Assembly (NCBI GenBank): GCA_020080175.1
Contig: JAGHQL010000053.1
Coordinates: 62,001-126,000, forward strand
Length of the DNA stretch: 64,000 bases
Origin: Glutinoglossum americanum
Lineage: Eukaryota > Ascomycota > Geoglossomycetes > Geoglossales > Geoglossaceae
Reading direction: 5' to 3'
Shown: one piece after another, positions 33,220 to 45,141 of the stretch
Layout: each line of letters starts with the position of its first letter
How positions within the stretch are numbered: position 1 is the stretch's first letter
Position numbers and translations under genes: made by a program
Notes under the pieces: model-generated
What the model was told of the DNA's origin: nothing
Database searches by the model: none
Seen by the model: only the letters and a program-made list of their open reading frames with translations

Positions 33220-36200
33220 ATGAGCGGCCTTTCGGAAGCAGCAAGCATTATCGCTGTGGTCGACCTATCCGCCAAAATCGCCTCGCGCTGCTTCCAGTAC
33301 TCGGTCGCTGTCAAGAATGCCAAAGAAGATATTGGAAGCCTCCAAAGAGAGGTTAGCCGCATCGGGGATGTTCTTAAGGGAGCCGGGAAGCTGTTGGAAG
33401 GACCAAAAGAAATGCGCCTTTTGACCTCGCAGAAGTTATCCGAGTCACTCGAGGGATGTTGCGTGCAACTAGAGGAGCTAAACAGGCGGCTGAAGCCATC
33501 GAACGCCCGCAAGGCTATGAGCCGGTTTGGAATGCGGGCCTTAAAGTGGCCCTTTACGAGCAAGGAGGTGGAAAAGATTGTCGCTGATCTAGAAAGATAC
33601 AAGCGGACTTTCTCTCTAGCACTCCGTGTTGATGGAGTGTAAGTCTTTCACCTCTTGTTTCTTGTTATGCACAAGAATGGCTTACGAACCATCAATATAG
33701 GGTTCTTACACTTAAGCTTGATCAGAAGATCGACCTGGCAAAACTGTCCATCGCTAAAGGAGCGTCCTTTGACTCCCACATGGACGAGCACAATGCAAAG
33801 TGCCTCGCAAACACTAGAGTGGAGCTGCGGCGTCAGATTGCGGAATGGGCTGAGGATAGAAATGGTAAACCCATATTCTGGCTAAAAGGCATGGCTGGCA
33901 CGGGAAAGTCCACAATCGCACGGAGTATTGCCCAGTCATTTGCCGATCAACACCAGCTAGCAGCCAGCTTTTTCTTCAAGAAAGGCGAGGGAGAGCGCGG
34001 TAATGCTACAAGATTCTTTACCACCATCGCTGCAGATCTAATAGCCTATGTACCAGGATTAATACCAGGCATAAGGAGAGCACTCGATGCTGATCCAGGC
34101 ATTACGGGAAGGGTTCTAAAAGACCAATTCGAGAAGTTAATTCTCTACCCATTCTCGGAAATACAACAGGCTCCCTCACAACCTTTAATGTACATTGTCG
34201 TTATAGACGCATTGGACGAATGTGAGCGAGAGGAAGATATTCGAGTAATCCTTCAGCTCCTTGCCCGAACTAAGGATATTAAGTCGGTATCATTACGGAT
34301 CCTAGTAACGAGCAGGCCAGAGCTCCCTATTCGTCTTGGCTTTAAGCAAATGTCAGATGGAACATACCAAGATCTGGTTCTTCATGAGGTGCCGAAGAAA
34401 ACAATCGAACATGATATAGCTGTCTTCTTTGAGCATGAACTTGCGAAAATAAGAGAAGAACACTCCCTTCCTTTAGAGTGGCCTGGAGAGAGGAGTATTC
34501 AGACGCTAGTTAGGATGGCAATTCCTCTGTTTATCTTTGCTGCTACAGTCTGCCGTTTCGTTGGAGAAATAAGTGGGAATCCCCGAAGGCGTCTAAATGA
34601 TGTACTGGAATATGAAACAGAAGACATATCCAGGCTCGATATAACATACCTTCCCATTTTAAATCCACTATTTGCGATTCAAGATGAAAAGGAGAAGGAG
34701 AAGCTTTCAAAAGAGTTCCAAGAAATTGTTGGGGGTATCATCGTTTTAGAAAGTCCTCTCTCTATTTCGTCACTTGCACACCTTTTTCAGATCTCTCCAG
34801 AGGATATTAAGTGCAGGTTAGACTCACTACACTCTGTCCTTAGTATCCCTGATAGTGAGAACTTACCTATAAGGCTCCTACATTTGTCTTTTCGCGACTT
34901 CCTTGTCGATTCTCAAAAGAAGAGGGAGAGCCTATTCTGGGTAGACGAGAGAGAAACACATGAAAGGCTAGCCAGCAGGTGCCTTGAACTACTATGTAGT
35001 CCAGAAGGCCTGCGGCAAAACATGTGTAAGTTCTTGAGTCCTGGGACTCTAAGGAGTGAGATTGATGAACGGACAATAGCCATCTGTTTACCACCTGAGT
35101 TACAGTATGCTTGCCGTTATTGGGTACATCATCTAGAGCAGAGCGACTGCCATATTCATGATGATGATCCCATTCATCTTTTTCTCCAGAAGTATTTCCT
35201 GCATTGGCTGGAAGCTATGAGCCTTATTGGGGAAGTATACAAATGCATCCATATAATCAGGAGGCTACAGTCACTTACAGAGGTAAGACTATTGTTTGTG
35301 TTCTACTGTAACCTCTATACTTACCTATTCGCAGTCAGATATGAGTACTGTCTCAAGTTTTCTTCATGATGCAGAGCGGTTTACGTTGCGGTTCCGGTCC
35401 ATATTAGAAGATGCACCTCTACAAATCTATTCTTCAGCCCTTATTTTTGCTCCAGAAACGGCCATCATACGGAAAACATTTGCGAACCATATTCCAGAGT
35501 GGATTAACATGATATCAAAGGTGGGAGACGATTGGGATGCTTGCCGCAGCACGCTTGAAGGCCATTCCGGGTCCATTAAGGCGGTAGCCTTCTCACCAGA
35601 TGGCCAGCTAGTAGCATCTGCATCGGGGGACAGGACAGTACGGCTATGGGAGGCGGCGACGGGCTCTTGCCGCAGTACGCTCGAAGGCCATTCCGGGTGG
35701 GTTAGTGCAGTAGCCTTCTCACCAGACGGCCAGCTAGTAGCATCTGCATCGGGAGACAGGACAGTACGGCTATGGGAGACAGCGACGGGCTCTTGCCACA
35801 GCATGCTTGAAGGCCATTCCGGGTGGGTTAGTGCAGTAGCCTTCTCACCAGACGGCCAGCTGGTAGCATCTGCATCGGATGACGGCACAGTACGGCTATG
35901 GGAGACAGCGACGGGCACTTGCCGCAGTACGCTTGAAGGCCATTCCGGGTGGGTTAGTGCAGTAGCCTTCTCACCAGATGGCCAGCTAGTAGCATCTGCA
36001 TCGGATGATGGGACAGTACAGCTATGGGAGACAGCGACGGGCTCTCGCCACAACACGCTTGAAGGCCATTCCGGGTGGGTTAGTGCAGTAGCTTTCTCAC
36101 CAGACGGCCAGCTAGTAGTATCTGCATCGGGGGACAGGACAGTACGGCTATGGGAGACAGCGACGGGCTCTTGCCGCAGCACGCTTGAAGGCCATTCCAG

Positions 36201-36993
36201 CTCGATTAGGGCAGTAGTCTTCTCACCAGATGGCCAGCTCGTAGCATCTGCATCGGATGACAGGACAGTACGGCTATGGGAGACAGCGATGAACTCTTGC
36301 CGCAGCACGCTTGAAGGCCATTCCGAGTGGGTTAGGGCAGTAGTCTTCTCACCAGACGGCCAGCTGGTAGTATCTGCATCGGGGGACAGGATAGTACGGC
36401 TATGGGAGACAGCGACGGGCTCTTGCCGCAGTATGCTTGAAGGCCATTCCGGGTGGGTTAGTGCAGTAGCCTTCTCACCAGACGGCCAGCTAGTAGCATC
36501 TGCATCGGATGATGGCACAGTACGGCTATGGGAGACAGTGACGAGCTCTTGCAGCAGCACGCTTGAAGGCCATTCTGACTCCATTAATGCGGTAGCCTTC
36601 TCACCAGATGGCCAGCTAGTAGCATCTGCATCGGGGGACAGGACAGTACGGCTATGGGAGACAGCGACGGGCTCTTGCCGCAGCACGCTTGAAGGCCATT
36701 CCGACTCCATTAATGCAGTAGCCTTCTCATCAGATGGTCAGTATCTACAGACAAATAGAGGGCTAATCTCTCTTTCCTTACCTCCCTCTAATATTTCTTT
36801 CCCTCAGGACGAAAAGCTACTTGCTCTCTTTGTAGAAGGTCAGTGGGTTGCGTTGGAGGAACAATTACTACTTTGGCTTCCACCTGAATATCGATCAACC
36901 TGTACAGCGGTGTATGAAAATGTAATTTGCTTAGGACATCCATCTGGCCATGTTACTATTCTTAAGATTTATCCAGAGAATATATCTCTATGA
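33220..36993 (+). CDS. NACHT-WD40 STAND receptor (fungal NLR, HeLo-like N-terminus)
   Basis: Exons 33220-33638, 33701-35282 and 35335-36993, introns 62 and 52 nt, in phase; 1219 residues. Residues 1-140 (LSEAASIIAVVDLSAKIASR) are a helical Helo-like N-terminal effector domain. NACHT follows: Walker A GMAGTGKSTIARS near residue 204, Walker B YIVVIDALDECE near 307, sensor LVTSRPE, then a helical linker. From about residue 735 ten WD40 units of 42 residues (126 nt) repeat: STLEGHSGWVSAVAFSPDGQ, then LVASASGDRTVRLWETATGS. Nine are near identical and the tenth is truncated. Receptors of this plan, such as HET-E/HET-D, sense non-self or modified-self ligands through variable repeats and trigger cell death. 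All motifs look intact. It is followed by the Tad-like LINE and flanked by a 55-bp inverted repeat. Confidence 0.93.
35551..36750 (+). repeat. 126-bp WD40-coding tandem array
   Basis: Ten units starting around GCTTGCCGCAGCACGCTTGA, 126 bp each, with very high nucleotide identity. Differences cluster at codons after EGHS (GS, GW, SS, EW, DS, then V/I) and at AS(G/D)(D)(R/G). Strong homogenisation with changes restricted to a few codons fits concerted evolution with selection on the binding face. Confidence 0.9.
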
Positions 36994-37198
36994 TATAGAC
37001 CTATTATTTAATATATATATATTTTTTATAATCTCTGTTTCATAAAGGGGCCCAGGGTAGGTATGAATATATAGTCTGGTAATTCGCTACAGCGATAGGC
37101 GAAGCTTCTAGAATTCTCTAGATCGACGTGTCAAGGTTTGCTAAGTAACAGAGCTACGAATCTTTAAGCTTTATGACTTGCTAGCTGGTATCCTCGAT

Positions 37199-37254
37199 TG
37201 CGCTAGCAGGGAGGGTGGCCGACCCGCACTGGCCATAGGGCTTGTCAAGATATA
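37199..37254 (-). repeat. Right arm of inverted repeat flanking the NLR gene
   Basis: TGCGCTAGCAGGGAGGGTGG then CCGACCCGCACTGGCCATAG, reverse partner of 32949-33003. It lies between the receptor stop (36993) and LINE ORF1 (37388), so it might also belong to the LINE 5' region. Downstream, GATATAC-type short repeats run from about 37249 to 37315. Confidence 0.65.
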
Positions 37255-37387
37255 CGAAGATATACGTCAAGGGAGATATACTGGAGATATACTGAAGGGA
37301 TATACGAGGGGATATTTATCTCGGACATTCTTTTTATAGAATCCTAGTCTCTCGCTTAGCTAGCCCCCGCTGCAGGGAGGCCCTGCA

Positions 37388-38635
37388 ATGGCTGCTTCGA
37401 CGCCTGAACGCGTATCTTCAACACCACCTTCAACCCAACCAGCAGCACCATCGAAAGGCCGCCTAAGGAAGCCAAGTGCAAAGGTCATCGAGGCCCAACA
37501 GTCACTCAGAACACGAACAACAACTACACTAAGACCTACACTAAATGAACTGCCTTCCTTCGCTACAGAGAACGTCTCCAGCTCATTCGAAGAAACCATA
37601 GCATGGCAAAACACTATTATCACAGATCAGAACAGTATCATCGAAAGCATTAGAGCTGACTTAGCAGAAATCAAACTGGAACAAAGAACCCTTAAGATTC
37701 AAAACACCAAACTCCAAGAAGAGATCCATGCTCTCCGAACACAACTTGACACCTTCTCAGTATCACCCCCATCAACTCAGACGTGGGCCTCAATTGCAGT
37801 CAGTGAACATCCAGCTGGATCAGGCACAATGATCCCACAAACAATAGATACCAGGAAGGCAAACTATCGGCAACTTGTGGTTGACGTTAGCCGCATAAGA
37901 GAAACAACAATAGAGAGAGTAGCTAGCACAGAAATTGCTAAACAAGCTATCCAGCAGGGAATAGATGGGATTGAAAGGCTTACTGGGGCTGAGATTAAGG
38001 ACTTCCGTGTATGGCGAACGAATAACAGCGCAAGTGTGATTAAATTCTCAGTGGAAAAGAATAAGGAAGCAATATTCCGGCAGACAACCTCCGAGTGGCT
38101 AGAGCCACATATCCCGGGTGCGAGACTGGTTGGACCCAAGTGGTATGCCGTTAAGGCGGACTGGATTGAAGTCCTACTGGTAATGGATATAGATAGCGGG
38201 AAAGTGAGCAAATCGGCAATGGAGTGCTTCGGGACAGAAAATGGAGTAGAGGTATGCACAATGCAGTGGCTGGGACAGCCAAGGCCTAGTGGACAGCATG
38301 CATTAGTGGTAGTCAAGGTGGCAACAAAGGAGGATGCGGAGAAGCTGTTAAAGTCAGACAGTGTGACATTGGGTGGAGGAGGAATTATGATATCACCATT
38401 TGAAGAGCGGCGTACACCGGTAGCGTGCTTCAGGTGTAGGAGGTTTGGACACCGAACCAGGGATTGCCTGAGACCAGAAACATGTGATATGTGTGGTCAA
38501 GAAGGTCATCTCCGATGCGAGACAATCAATCTACGATGCGTGAACTGCCAAGGCCCCCATCGAGCGTCAGACCGAGATTGCCCAGAATACAGAAGGGAGA
38601 AAGACAGAATCCTTATATGCCAAAGTCATGAATAG
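37388..38635 (+). CDS. LINE ORF1, zinc-knuckle nucleic-acid binding protein
   Basis: A 415-residue frame. The N-terminal 60 residues are Pro/Thr/Ser-rich. Residues 75-120 form a coiled coil (SIIESIRADLAEIKLEQRTL), which would trimerise the protein. A middle RRM-like region follows. Three CCHC-type knuckles lie near residues 347-400: CFRCRRFGHRTRDC, CDMCGQEGHLRC and CVNCQGPHRASDRDC. It binds LINE RNA in the ribonucleoprotein. ORF1 overlaps the start of ORF2 by a few bases (ATG at 38628), which suggests reinitiation or stop-start coupling. The frame is fully open. Confidence 0.88.
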   Translation: MAASTPERVSSTPPSTQPAAPSKGRLRKPSAKVIEAQQSLRTRTTTTLRPTLNELPSFATENVSSSFEETIAWQNTIITDQNSIIESIRADLAEIKLEQRTLKIQNTKLQEEIHALRTQLDTFSVSPPSTQTWASIAVSEHPAGSGTMIPQTIDTRKANYRQLVVDVSRIRETTIERVASTEIAKQAIQQGIDGIERLTGAEIKDFRVWRTNNSASVIKFSVEKNKEAIFRQTTSEWLEPHIPGARLVGPKWYAVKADWIEVLLVMDIDSGKVSKSAMECFGTENGVEVCTMQWLGQPRPSGQHALVVVKVATKEDAEKLLKSDSVTLGGGGIMISPFEERRTPVACFRCRRFGHRTRDCLRPETCDMCGQEGHLRCETINLRCVNCQGPHRASDRDCPEYRREKDRILICQSHE

Positions 38636-41600
38636 AGAATTTAGAATTCTCCAGACGAATATGAAGAAGAGCAGGGAAGCACAGCATGCATTATATAATG
38701 ATATAGCACTTGAGAACTTTCATTTCATCTTAGGCCAGGAGTCTAACTGTTTCCTTATGGACAACCAGGTAGTGATGCTAGGTACCAACCCACGGTGGAT
38801 AAGATTTATCATGCAGGGCAGATGACGATTCAGGGCACCAGTTCGATCATGTATCTGGGTGGCAAGAGAGCTAGCAACTACACAACTGAATGTAGACTCA
38901 GCAGATATCACAGCGGTGATAGCACATATTAACGGAAAAAGACTAATGGTAGTGTCGGTATACATACCTGACCTATGCTCACGGAGAACTAAAGTGGAGA
39001 ACTTGGAGGAACTAAGTAATAGAATGGAAGTAATCAGCAAGCTGATTCAGGAGGAAAAGTTACATGACCCACATACAGAGGTAATAGTTGCGGGTGACTT
39101 CAACAGACATAACCCATTGTGGGGAGGAGACCGTATCAATAGCACAGCAAGTCAAGAGGAGAGCGAGCTGATTATCGAGTTTATAGCTAGGTGGTCACTT
39201 CAATGTCTCCTGCCGGTAGGAGTAACAACGTTTGTCAGCGATGCAGGCCGCACATCCACTATCGACCTAATTCTCACAACGCCGGGGCTAGCCAGTGAGC
39301 TTGCAAAATGCTCAGTATGGGAACATGAGTATGGGTCTGACCACCATGCAATCCAAACGTGCATACAGATGAATATGGAGAGACAAAAAATACAAGAAAG
39401 ACTACTATTCAAGAATGCACCTTGGGACAAGATTAGAGAGGCCGTCAGACAAGAAAAAGAAGTAGGCTTCCCAGCACGAGACGTGGATGAGATGGTGGGC
39501 CAGATGATGCTTTGGGTGAATAAGGCACTTCAGTTGCACTGCCCAAGGGCCAAGCCATCACCATACACAAAGAGGTGGTGGAACGAAGACCTTACAGCAC
39601 TAAGAAGGTCATACACGTACTGGAGGAACCGAGCGTGTGCCATGCGGAGGCAGGGACGAGAGGATGCAGAGCTACGCAGTACAGCTACACAGGCAAAGAG
39701 ACTCTTTCATCGGACAATCCGACGACACAGAAAGTTGCATTGGGAAGCATTTCTAGAAGACAATGACAACATATGGAAAGCATCTAAGTACCTAGACGAA
39801 CAGGCCAGTAGCTCATATGCCAGAGTACCACCGATCAAGAAGGCTGGCACAACAGAAGAATATGCTACGGAGGACCACGAGATTGGAGGAGAACTGCTTC
39901 AGGCATTCTTTCCAACTCCGCCCGCATGTGTAGACGAAGATACTTCAAACACCTACAACCAACTACATTGGGAGCCAATTACTAAGTACGAAGTTAAGGC
40001 AGCAGTATTCCGGGCCAGACCGGACAAGGCACCTGGGAGAGACGGCTTACCGGCATGGGTATGGAGAGAGATGTGGCCGGTACTGGAAGATGAGATCACG
40101 CTACTCTTTGCTACATCGCTTGAAACAGGAAGAGTGCCTCAGGAATGGAAGGTTGCTAAGATTGTGCCATTGCGGAAACCGAAGAGGGGGGACTACACAA
40201 TTGCCAACAACTACAGGCCAATATCACTTCTTCCAACATTAGGTAAAGCTCTGGAATCGCTAGTAGCAGAGAGGATTGCATATCTAGTAGAGGAGTATGG
40301 TCTTCTGCCCAAGACACACTTTGGAGCCCGAAAGCAAAGAGCAACAACACATGCACTGTCTTACTTAACTGAGGATGTGTTCAAGGCATGGAGAGGAAGA
40401 AAAACACTGTCTTTGGTATCATTTGATGTGAAAGGAGCCTATAATAATGTAGCAACAGGGCCAGAGATTAGAAGGTTGCGACAAAGACAAATACCGGAGA
40501 CCATTGTCCAATGGGTCCAGGATTTCTGCACAAATCGCCAGGCATGCATTCTTGTCAACGGGCACACAACAGACGTACAACCACTTCCGCAGGCTGGCCT
40601 CCCACAAGGATCGGCACTAGCACCAATCCTTTTTTTGTTTTTCAATGCCGACCTAGTACAGAAGTCACCAAAACATGGCAGCTCAATGGCATTTGTAGAC
40701 GACTATTCAGCATGGGTGATGGGACCTACAGCTGAAGGAAATACTCGGATTATTCAGAACGAAGTCATACCGATGTTAGAAAAATGGGAATGTACGAGTG
40801 GAGCACAGTTCGAAGCAGCTAAGACATCGTTCATCCATCTCACGCGGTACAAAGCAGCAGGCAGAGATAGCACTACACCCCTTCGGTTCAAAGGAAAAGA
40901 GATTGTACCTACCGACAGTGTCAAGATCTTAGGAGTAACGCTTGATAAAGAGTTGCGATTCAAGACACATCTAGCAGACAAAGCCGGCAAAGCTACTAAG
41001 GTAGCTCTAGCACTTCGCAGACTAAAAGGCTTACAACCCAAGGCAGTCAAGCAACTAGCACAAAGCGTAGTACTACCAGTGGCAGACTATGCTTCACCAA
41101 TCTGGTCTCCGATAGCAACTTATGACATGAAGCAACTCCTAAAACAGTCACAACGGATTACAGCACAGGCAGTCATTAGAGGATTCCATACGGTAGCACT
41201 ATCGATTGCAGAGATAGAAGCAGGACTGCTCCCACTAGAACAAAGATTACTGGAACAGGCTATTGCATTTTGGGTATCGATTCATAAGCTGGACCAGTCA
41301 CACCCCCACTGGAAGATCAAGCGGCAGCGATTGTGTACTAAATACCAGTCACCACTAATGAGGATAGCGGAGATGTGCCAAGGGGTTCAAGTAGGCAAAG
41401 TACTCGAAGTCAAGGCCTATGCGTGCCCACCCTGGATATCAAGACCGGAAGTCAGGATACTGGAAAATGTAGAACAGGCACAGAACATTACTGCAAACTA
41501 CAAACCGGGACAAGTAGATATCTACGTGGATGGATCAGTACGCAAAGGCAAGGCCGGTATTGGAATATATGCTACACCATCGCAGGTATATGTCTCAAAG

Positions 41601-42524
41601 ACAATAGCTAGCTTGGACCAGGCAGATGCACACTTTACGGAGCTTTTGGCTATTAGCGAAGCAGCCAACTGGCCGTGGAGTCCCTCGTGTACAGCATTTG
41701 ACAGAAGTGGTAACCCGGTACCGGCATCAAGCATTCGAATCTTCTCAGACTCACAGTCTGCGCTATTGTCAGTACAAAGTTGGAGAGCAAGTGCATGTCA
41801 AGAAGTAGTGACAGAGATTATTAAGAAGCTGCGAGGAGCCAATGTCATGCTGTTCTGGGTCTCCAGGCACTCAGAAGTTAAAGGAAATGGGAAAGCACAT
41901 GAGCTTGCAAAGAAGGCGACAGGGAAAAGGAGCCCACAACCACCTCAGCGTGACGCAATGCCATGGTACCTTATGCGACTAGCACTTAAGAGGGCAGATC
42001 TAAAGGCAGAATCAGGTGGGCCTACAAAAGAAACTGGCAAGTTCACAAGAAAGATTGATGCAGCAATGCATCTAGACAAGTCAGCGGAGATGTACCAGCA
42101 ACTGAACAGCATAGAGGCAGCTATCCTTACACAGCTATGGACAGGCAAGAGCTTTCTCAAAGAATATCTCTACAAGATTAAAGTATCAGAGATAGCAATG
42201 TGTGACTGTGGGTCTACAAAGTCAGTAGCACACTTCCTTTTCTCATGCAGCAGATGGATGCATCAGAGGATTAAGATGAAACAACAGCATGGAAGACGGT
42301 TTGGAGACTTATCATATGCACTAGGAGGCTACTCAAGCAGATAAGAAGGAGGCAAAAACATTGATGGACTGATAGAGCACTGGGAACCAAAAATTAATGT
42401 TGTCTGTACTACAATTCAGTTTGCGAAGAGCACAGGACACCTACAAGCCAACAGTCAAGAAGCAAGCACAGAAGCAGATCTCATTGAGAGAGAACAACTA
42501 CAGATCCCCCTACTAACCAACTAA
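38628..42524 (+). pseudogene. LINE ORF2: endonuclease, reverse transcriptase, RNase H
   Basis: A frame of about 1298 codons. The apurinic-type endonuclease has QTNMKKSREAQHAL, GQESN, AGDFNRHNPLWGG, RTSTIDLIL and GSDHHAI. The reverse transcriptase, from about residue 455, has DKAPGRDGLPAWVW, NNYRPISLLPTLGK, SFDVKGAYNNV, GLPQGSALAPILF and FVDDYSAW. RNase H, from about residue 960, has YVDGSVRKGKAGIG, TELLAI, SDSQSALLSV and GNGKAHELAK, with the usual last Asp replaced by His. A C-terminal CDCG...HFLFSC zinc motif follows. TGA at 38823 (CGA expected) and TAA at 42342 (CAA expected; the decayed copy at 43565-45141 keeps CAA) interrupt the frame. Both are C-to-T changes, as RIP produces. Confidence 0.85.
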
Positions 42525-42849
42525 CTCACCCCCGCGAGCCTTCACCTCACCCGCCCACCAACCTCCACCAGTATACTGCCGATTAAGAAGCGCACGATGC
42601 CGGAACTGCTCTGCGATTAGGAGACCCCGACAACACCCTGGCTCACCTCTTTACAATAAATTTCCTTTGTCAATTTCTTTGGTCAATTTCCTATATTAAG
42701 CATGGCGTTAGATAAGGAATGAGCAGGTCTTATAGTTGGCTTCTGAATTGGAGAAAGCGTAGTAGAGCAGAGTGTATATAGCTGACGTATCGTAATGGCC
42801 CATACCTTTAAGGTGCATGGCCATAATAGAACATATATACATACATACT

Positions 42850-43564
42850 GTTACGGTGGCCACCGGGTAAGGGCCCGGTGGGCCACCAAACAAGTTGAGA
42901 AGGAGGGCTAGCCCTGAGGAAGGCCGGCGGAGCATAGGGGGGTCTACCCTATACGTAATACACTAAGCCGATGACATACGAGGGGGGCCCGCAAGGCCCC
43001 ACCAATGACGTCATCATAGGAACTCCACATAGGAGCACAGCCGGCGGTGAAGGAACCGCACGGCATCGTAGGAACTCCACATGGGAGCACGGCCGGCGGC
43101 GAAGGAACCGCACGGCATCATAGGAACTCCACATAGGAGCACGGCCGGTGGCGAAGGAACCGCATGGGCATCATAGGAACTCCACATAGGAGCACGGCCA
43201 GTGGCGGAAGGCATGGCCGATGGTGAGGGAACCATATGAGCCTCATAAGGACTTCCCAATGGAAGCACGGCCGGAGGCAAGGGGTCCGTACGCGTCCATG
43301 GAGGGAACCGGGCAGGTCCCTACCCGTGGGCCCCTCAGGGCCATTAGTATATATAGAAGGCCGAGGAGGGTCCGGAAGGGAACCTCATCGGTCAATACCA
43401 TAATCACATTAGATAGACTATTAAGGACCATTAGGCCTACCCTCCTGTCGTGCCACACGGCCGGCCTCCCTTGCTCCGTCGTGACCGGCCCTCTAGGGCT
43501 AGCTCGGCCTCGACGCCCGCGGCACCCAACCTTTGCGGCCCAGCTTATATAAGCGGCCGTCACA
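42850..43564 (+). mobile_element. Solo LTR, family 1, copy 1 (715 bp)
   Basis: TGTTACGG to CCGTCACA ends, as in copies 2 and 3. It sits exactly between the 3' end of the Tad-like LINE and the 3' end of an inverted copy of that LINE. The flanking pentamers do not match, unlike the other copies. An internal block of about four 51-53 bp units (GGAACTCCACATAGGAGCAC core) lies around 43015-43220. Non-coding fossil of an LTR retrotransposon; no internal region is seen nearby. Confidence 0.85.
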
Positions 43565-45141
43565 AACATACATACGTATGTATGTAGATTCTATTATGAC
43601 CATACACCCTGAGGGTATGGGCCATTATTCTGTGCCAACTAGATACATTCTGCTACCGGCATCTGCTCCAGTTCAGAAGCCAACTGTAAGACCTGCTTAT
43701 CTTTTGTCTAACACTATATTTAATATAGGAAAATTTAACATAGGAACTGAATGAAAGTAGTAGTAGAGAGGCAAGCTATAGTGTCCTTTTTAGGGCTTCT
43801 ATTCATAGAGCATTTCCGGTATCATGTACTTCTTAATTAGTAGTATACTGGTGGGAGCTGTTGAGGTAGAAGTTCATAAGAAGGTCAATTATATAATAGA
43901 TAGGGGGATCTGTAGGTGTTTTCTCTTACTAAAATCTATTTCAATACTTGTTACATCTTGTTTATTTAAGTATAGATGTCCAGTGTCTATTGCAAACTGA
44001 ATCGTAACTCAGACTGTATCAATGTCTGACTTCTATTACTCGATCAGTCTATCAATACTCTTATCTTCTTCTTGTCTACTAGAGTAGCTACCTAGCACAA
44101 ATAATAGGTCTCTAAAACATTTTTCATACTATTGTCTTAATTTGATTTTCTGCTATACCCATCTTCTATATGAGAGGAGAAAATTGTGATGGCTACTTAT
44201 ATAAGCTGAGCTACGAAGGTTGGGTGCCGCGGGCATCAAGGCCAAGCTAGCCCTAGAGGGCCAGTCACGACGGAGTAAGGGAGGCCGGCTGTGTAGCATG
44301 ATAGGAGGGTAGGCCTAATGGTCCTTAATAATCTATCTAATGTGATTATGGTATTGACCGATGAGGTTCCCTTCCAGACCCTTCTTGGCCTTCTATATAT
44401 ACTAATGGCCCTGAGGGGCCCACGGGTAGGGACCTGCCCAGTTCCCTCCATGGACGTGTACGGACCTCTTGTCTCTGGCCGTGCTTCCATTGGGAAGTCC
44501 TTATGATGCCCATGTGGTTTCCTCACTACTGGCCATGCCTTCCGCCGCTGCCTGTACTCCTATATGGAGTTCCTATGATATTGTGCGGTTCCTTCGCCGG
44601 CGGCCGTGCTCCTATGTGAAGTTCCTATAATGCTATGCAGTTCCTTCACCGGCGGCCGTGCTCCCATGTGGAGTTCCTATGATGCCTGTATGGTTCCTTC
44701 GACAGCCGTGCTCTCATGTGGAGTTCCTATGATGACGTCATTGGTGGGGCCTTGCGGGCCCCTCTTGTATGTTACTGGCTTAATGTATTACATATAGGGT
44801 GAACCCCCTTATACTTTACCAGCCTTTCTCAGGGCTAGCCATTCTTCTCAGCTTGTTTGGTGACCTACCGGGCTCTTACCCAGTAGCCACCATAACAAAA
44901 ATGTGGTATTGATTCTGTAAACTCATATTTATATACTACAGTTTCTGATACATTAATTTGATGTAAATACTCTTTAAGAAACATCTTGTCTGTCCATAAT
45001 TGTGTAAGAATAGCAGTCTCTATACTATTTAGCTATTGATACAGTATCACCAACTTGCCTAGATACAATGCTGCATCGATCTTCTTTGTAAACTTACTTA
45101 TATCTATCTTCTTAAATAGGGTTAGTCTTATTGTTGCTTTG
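43565..45141 (-). mobile_element. Inverted, 5'-truncated, decayed copy of the Tad-like LINE
   Basis: On the minus strand the order of conserved blocks follows the LINE from about 42000 to 42849: the region coding ACACAGCTATGGACAGGCAA, the CAGATCCCCCT stretch, CCAGTATACTRCYRATTAAG and GTTGGCTTCTGAAYTGGAG. Differences are mostly C/T and G/A transitions and the copy is very AT-rich, as expected from RIP. It is interrupted by solo LTR copy 2 (44186-44897). The two LINEs are tail to tail with LTR copy 1 between them. Confidence 0.8.
44186..44897 (-). mobile_element. Solo LTR, family 1, copy 2 (712 bp)
   Basis: The ends are TGTGATGG and CCATAACA, with the 5-bp target duplication AAAAT on both sides (44181-44185 and 44898-44902). 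It is inserted in the decayed LINE copy, so it is younger than that LINE insertion. It has four internal 50-bp units and is non-coding. It is older-looking than copy 3 by its transitions. Confidence 0.9.

Larger units (their letters stand above)
37388..42849 (+). mobile_element. Tad-clade LINE, near full length
   Basis: Two overlapping reading frames: ORF1 (37388-38635) with zinc knuckles and ORF2 (38628-42524) with endonuclease, reverse transcriptase and RNase H, followed by about 325 bp of 3' sequence ending in a CATA/CATAC-rich tail at 42849. The 3' end is defined because a second, inverted copy (43565-45141) is similar up to the same point. The 5' limit is unknown and probably between 37150 and 37388. 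The domain order is that of the Tad clade of filamentous fungi. Two in-frame stops in ORF2 make this copy non-autonomous as it stands. Confidence 0.88.

Noticed and set aside
35427-36710. A 427-codon open frame on the minus strand opposite the WD40 array
   Set aside because: It is a shadow of the 126-bp repeat; the plus strand has a full NACHT-WD40 gene with clean introns.
43565-44185. Internal region of an LTR retrotransposon between solo LTR copies 1 and 2
   Set aside because: The two LTRs are in opposite orientation and the sequence between them matches the 3' part of the Tad-like LINE.
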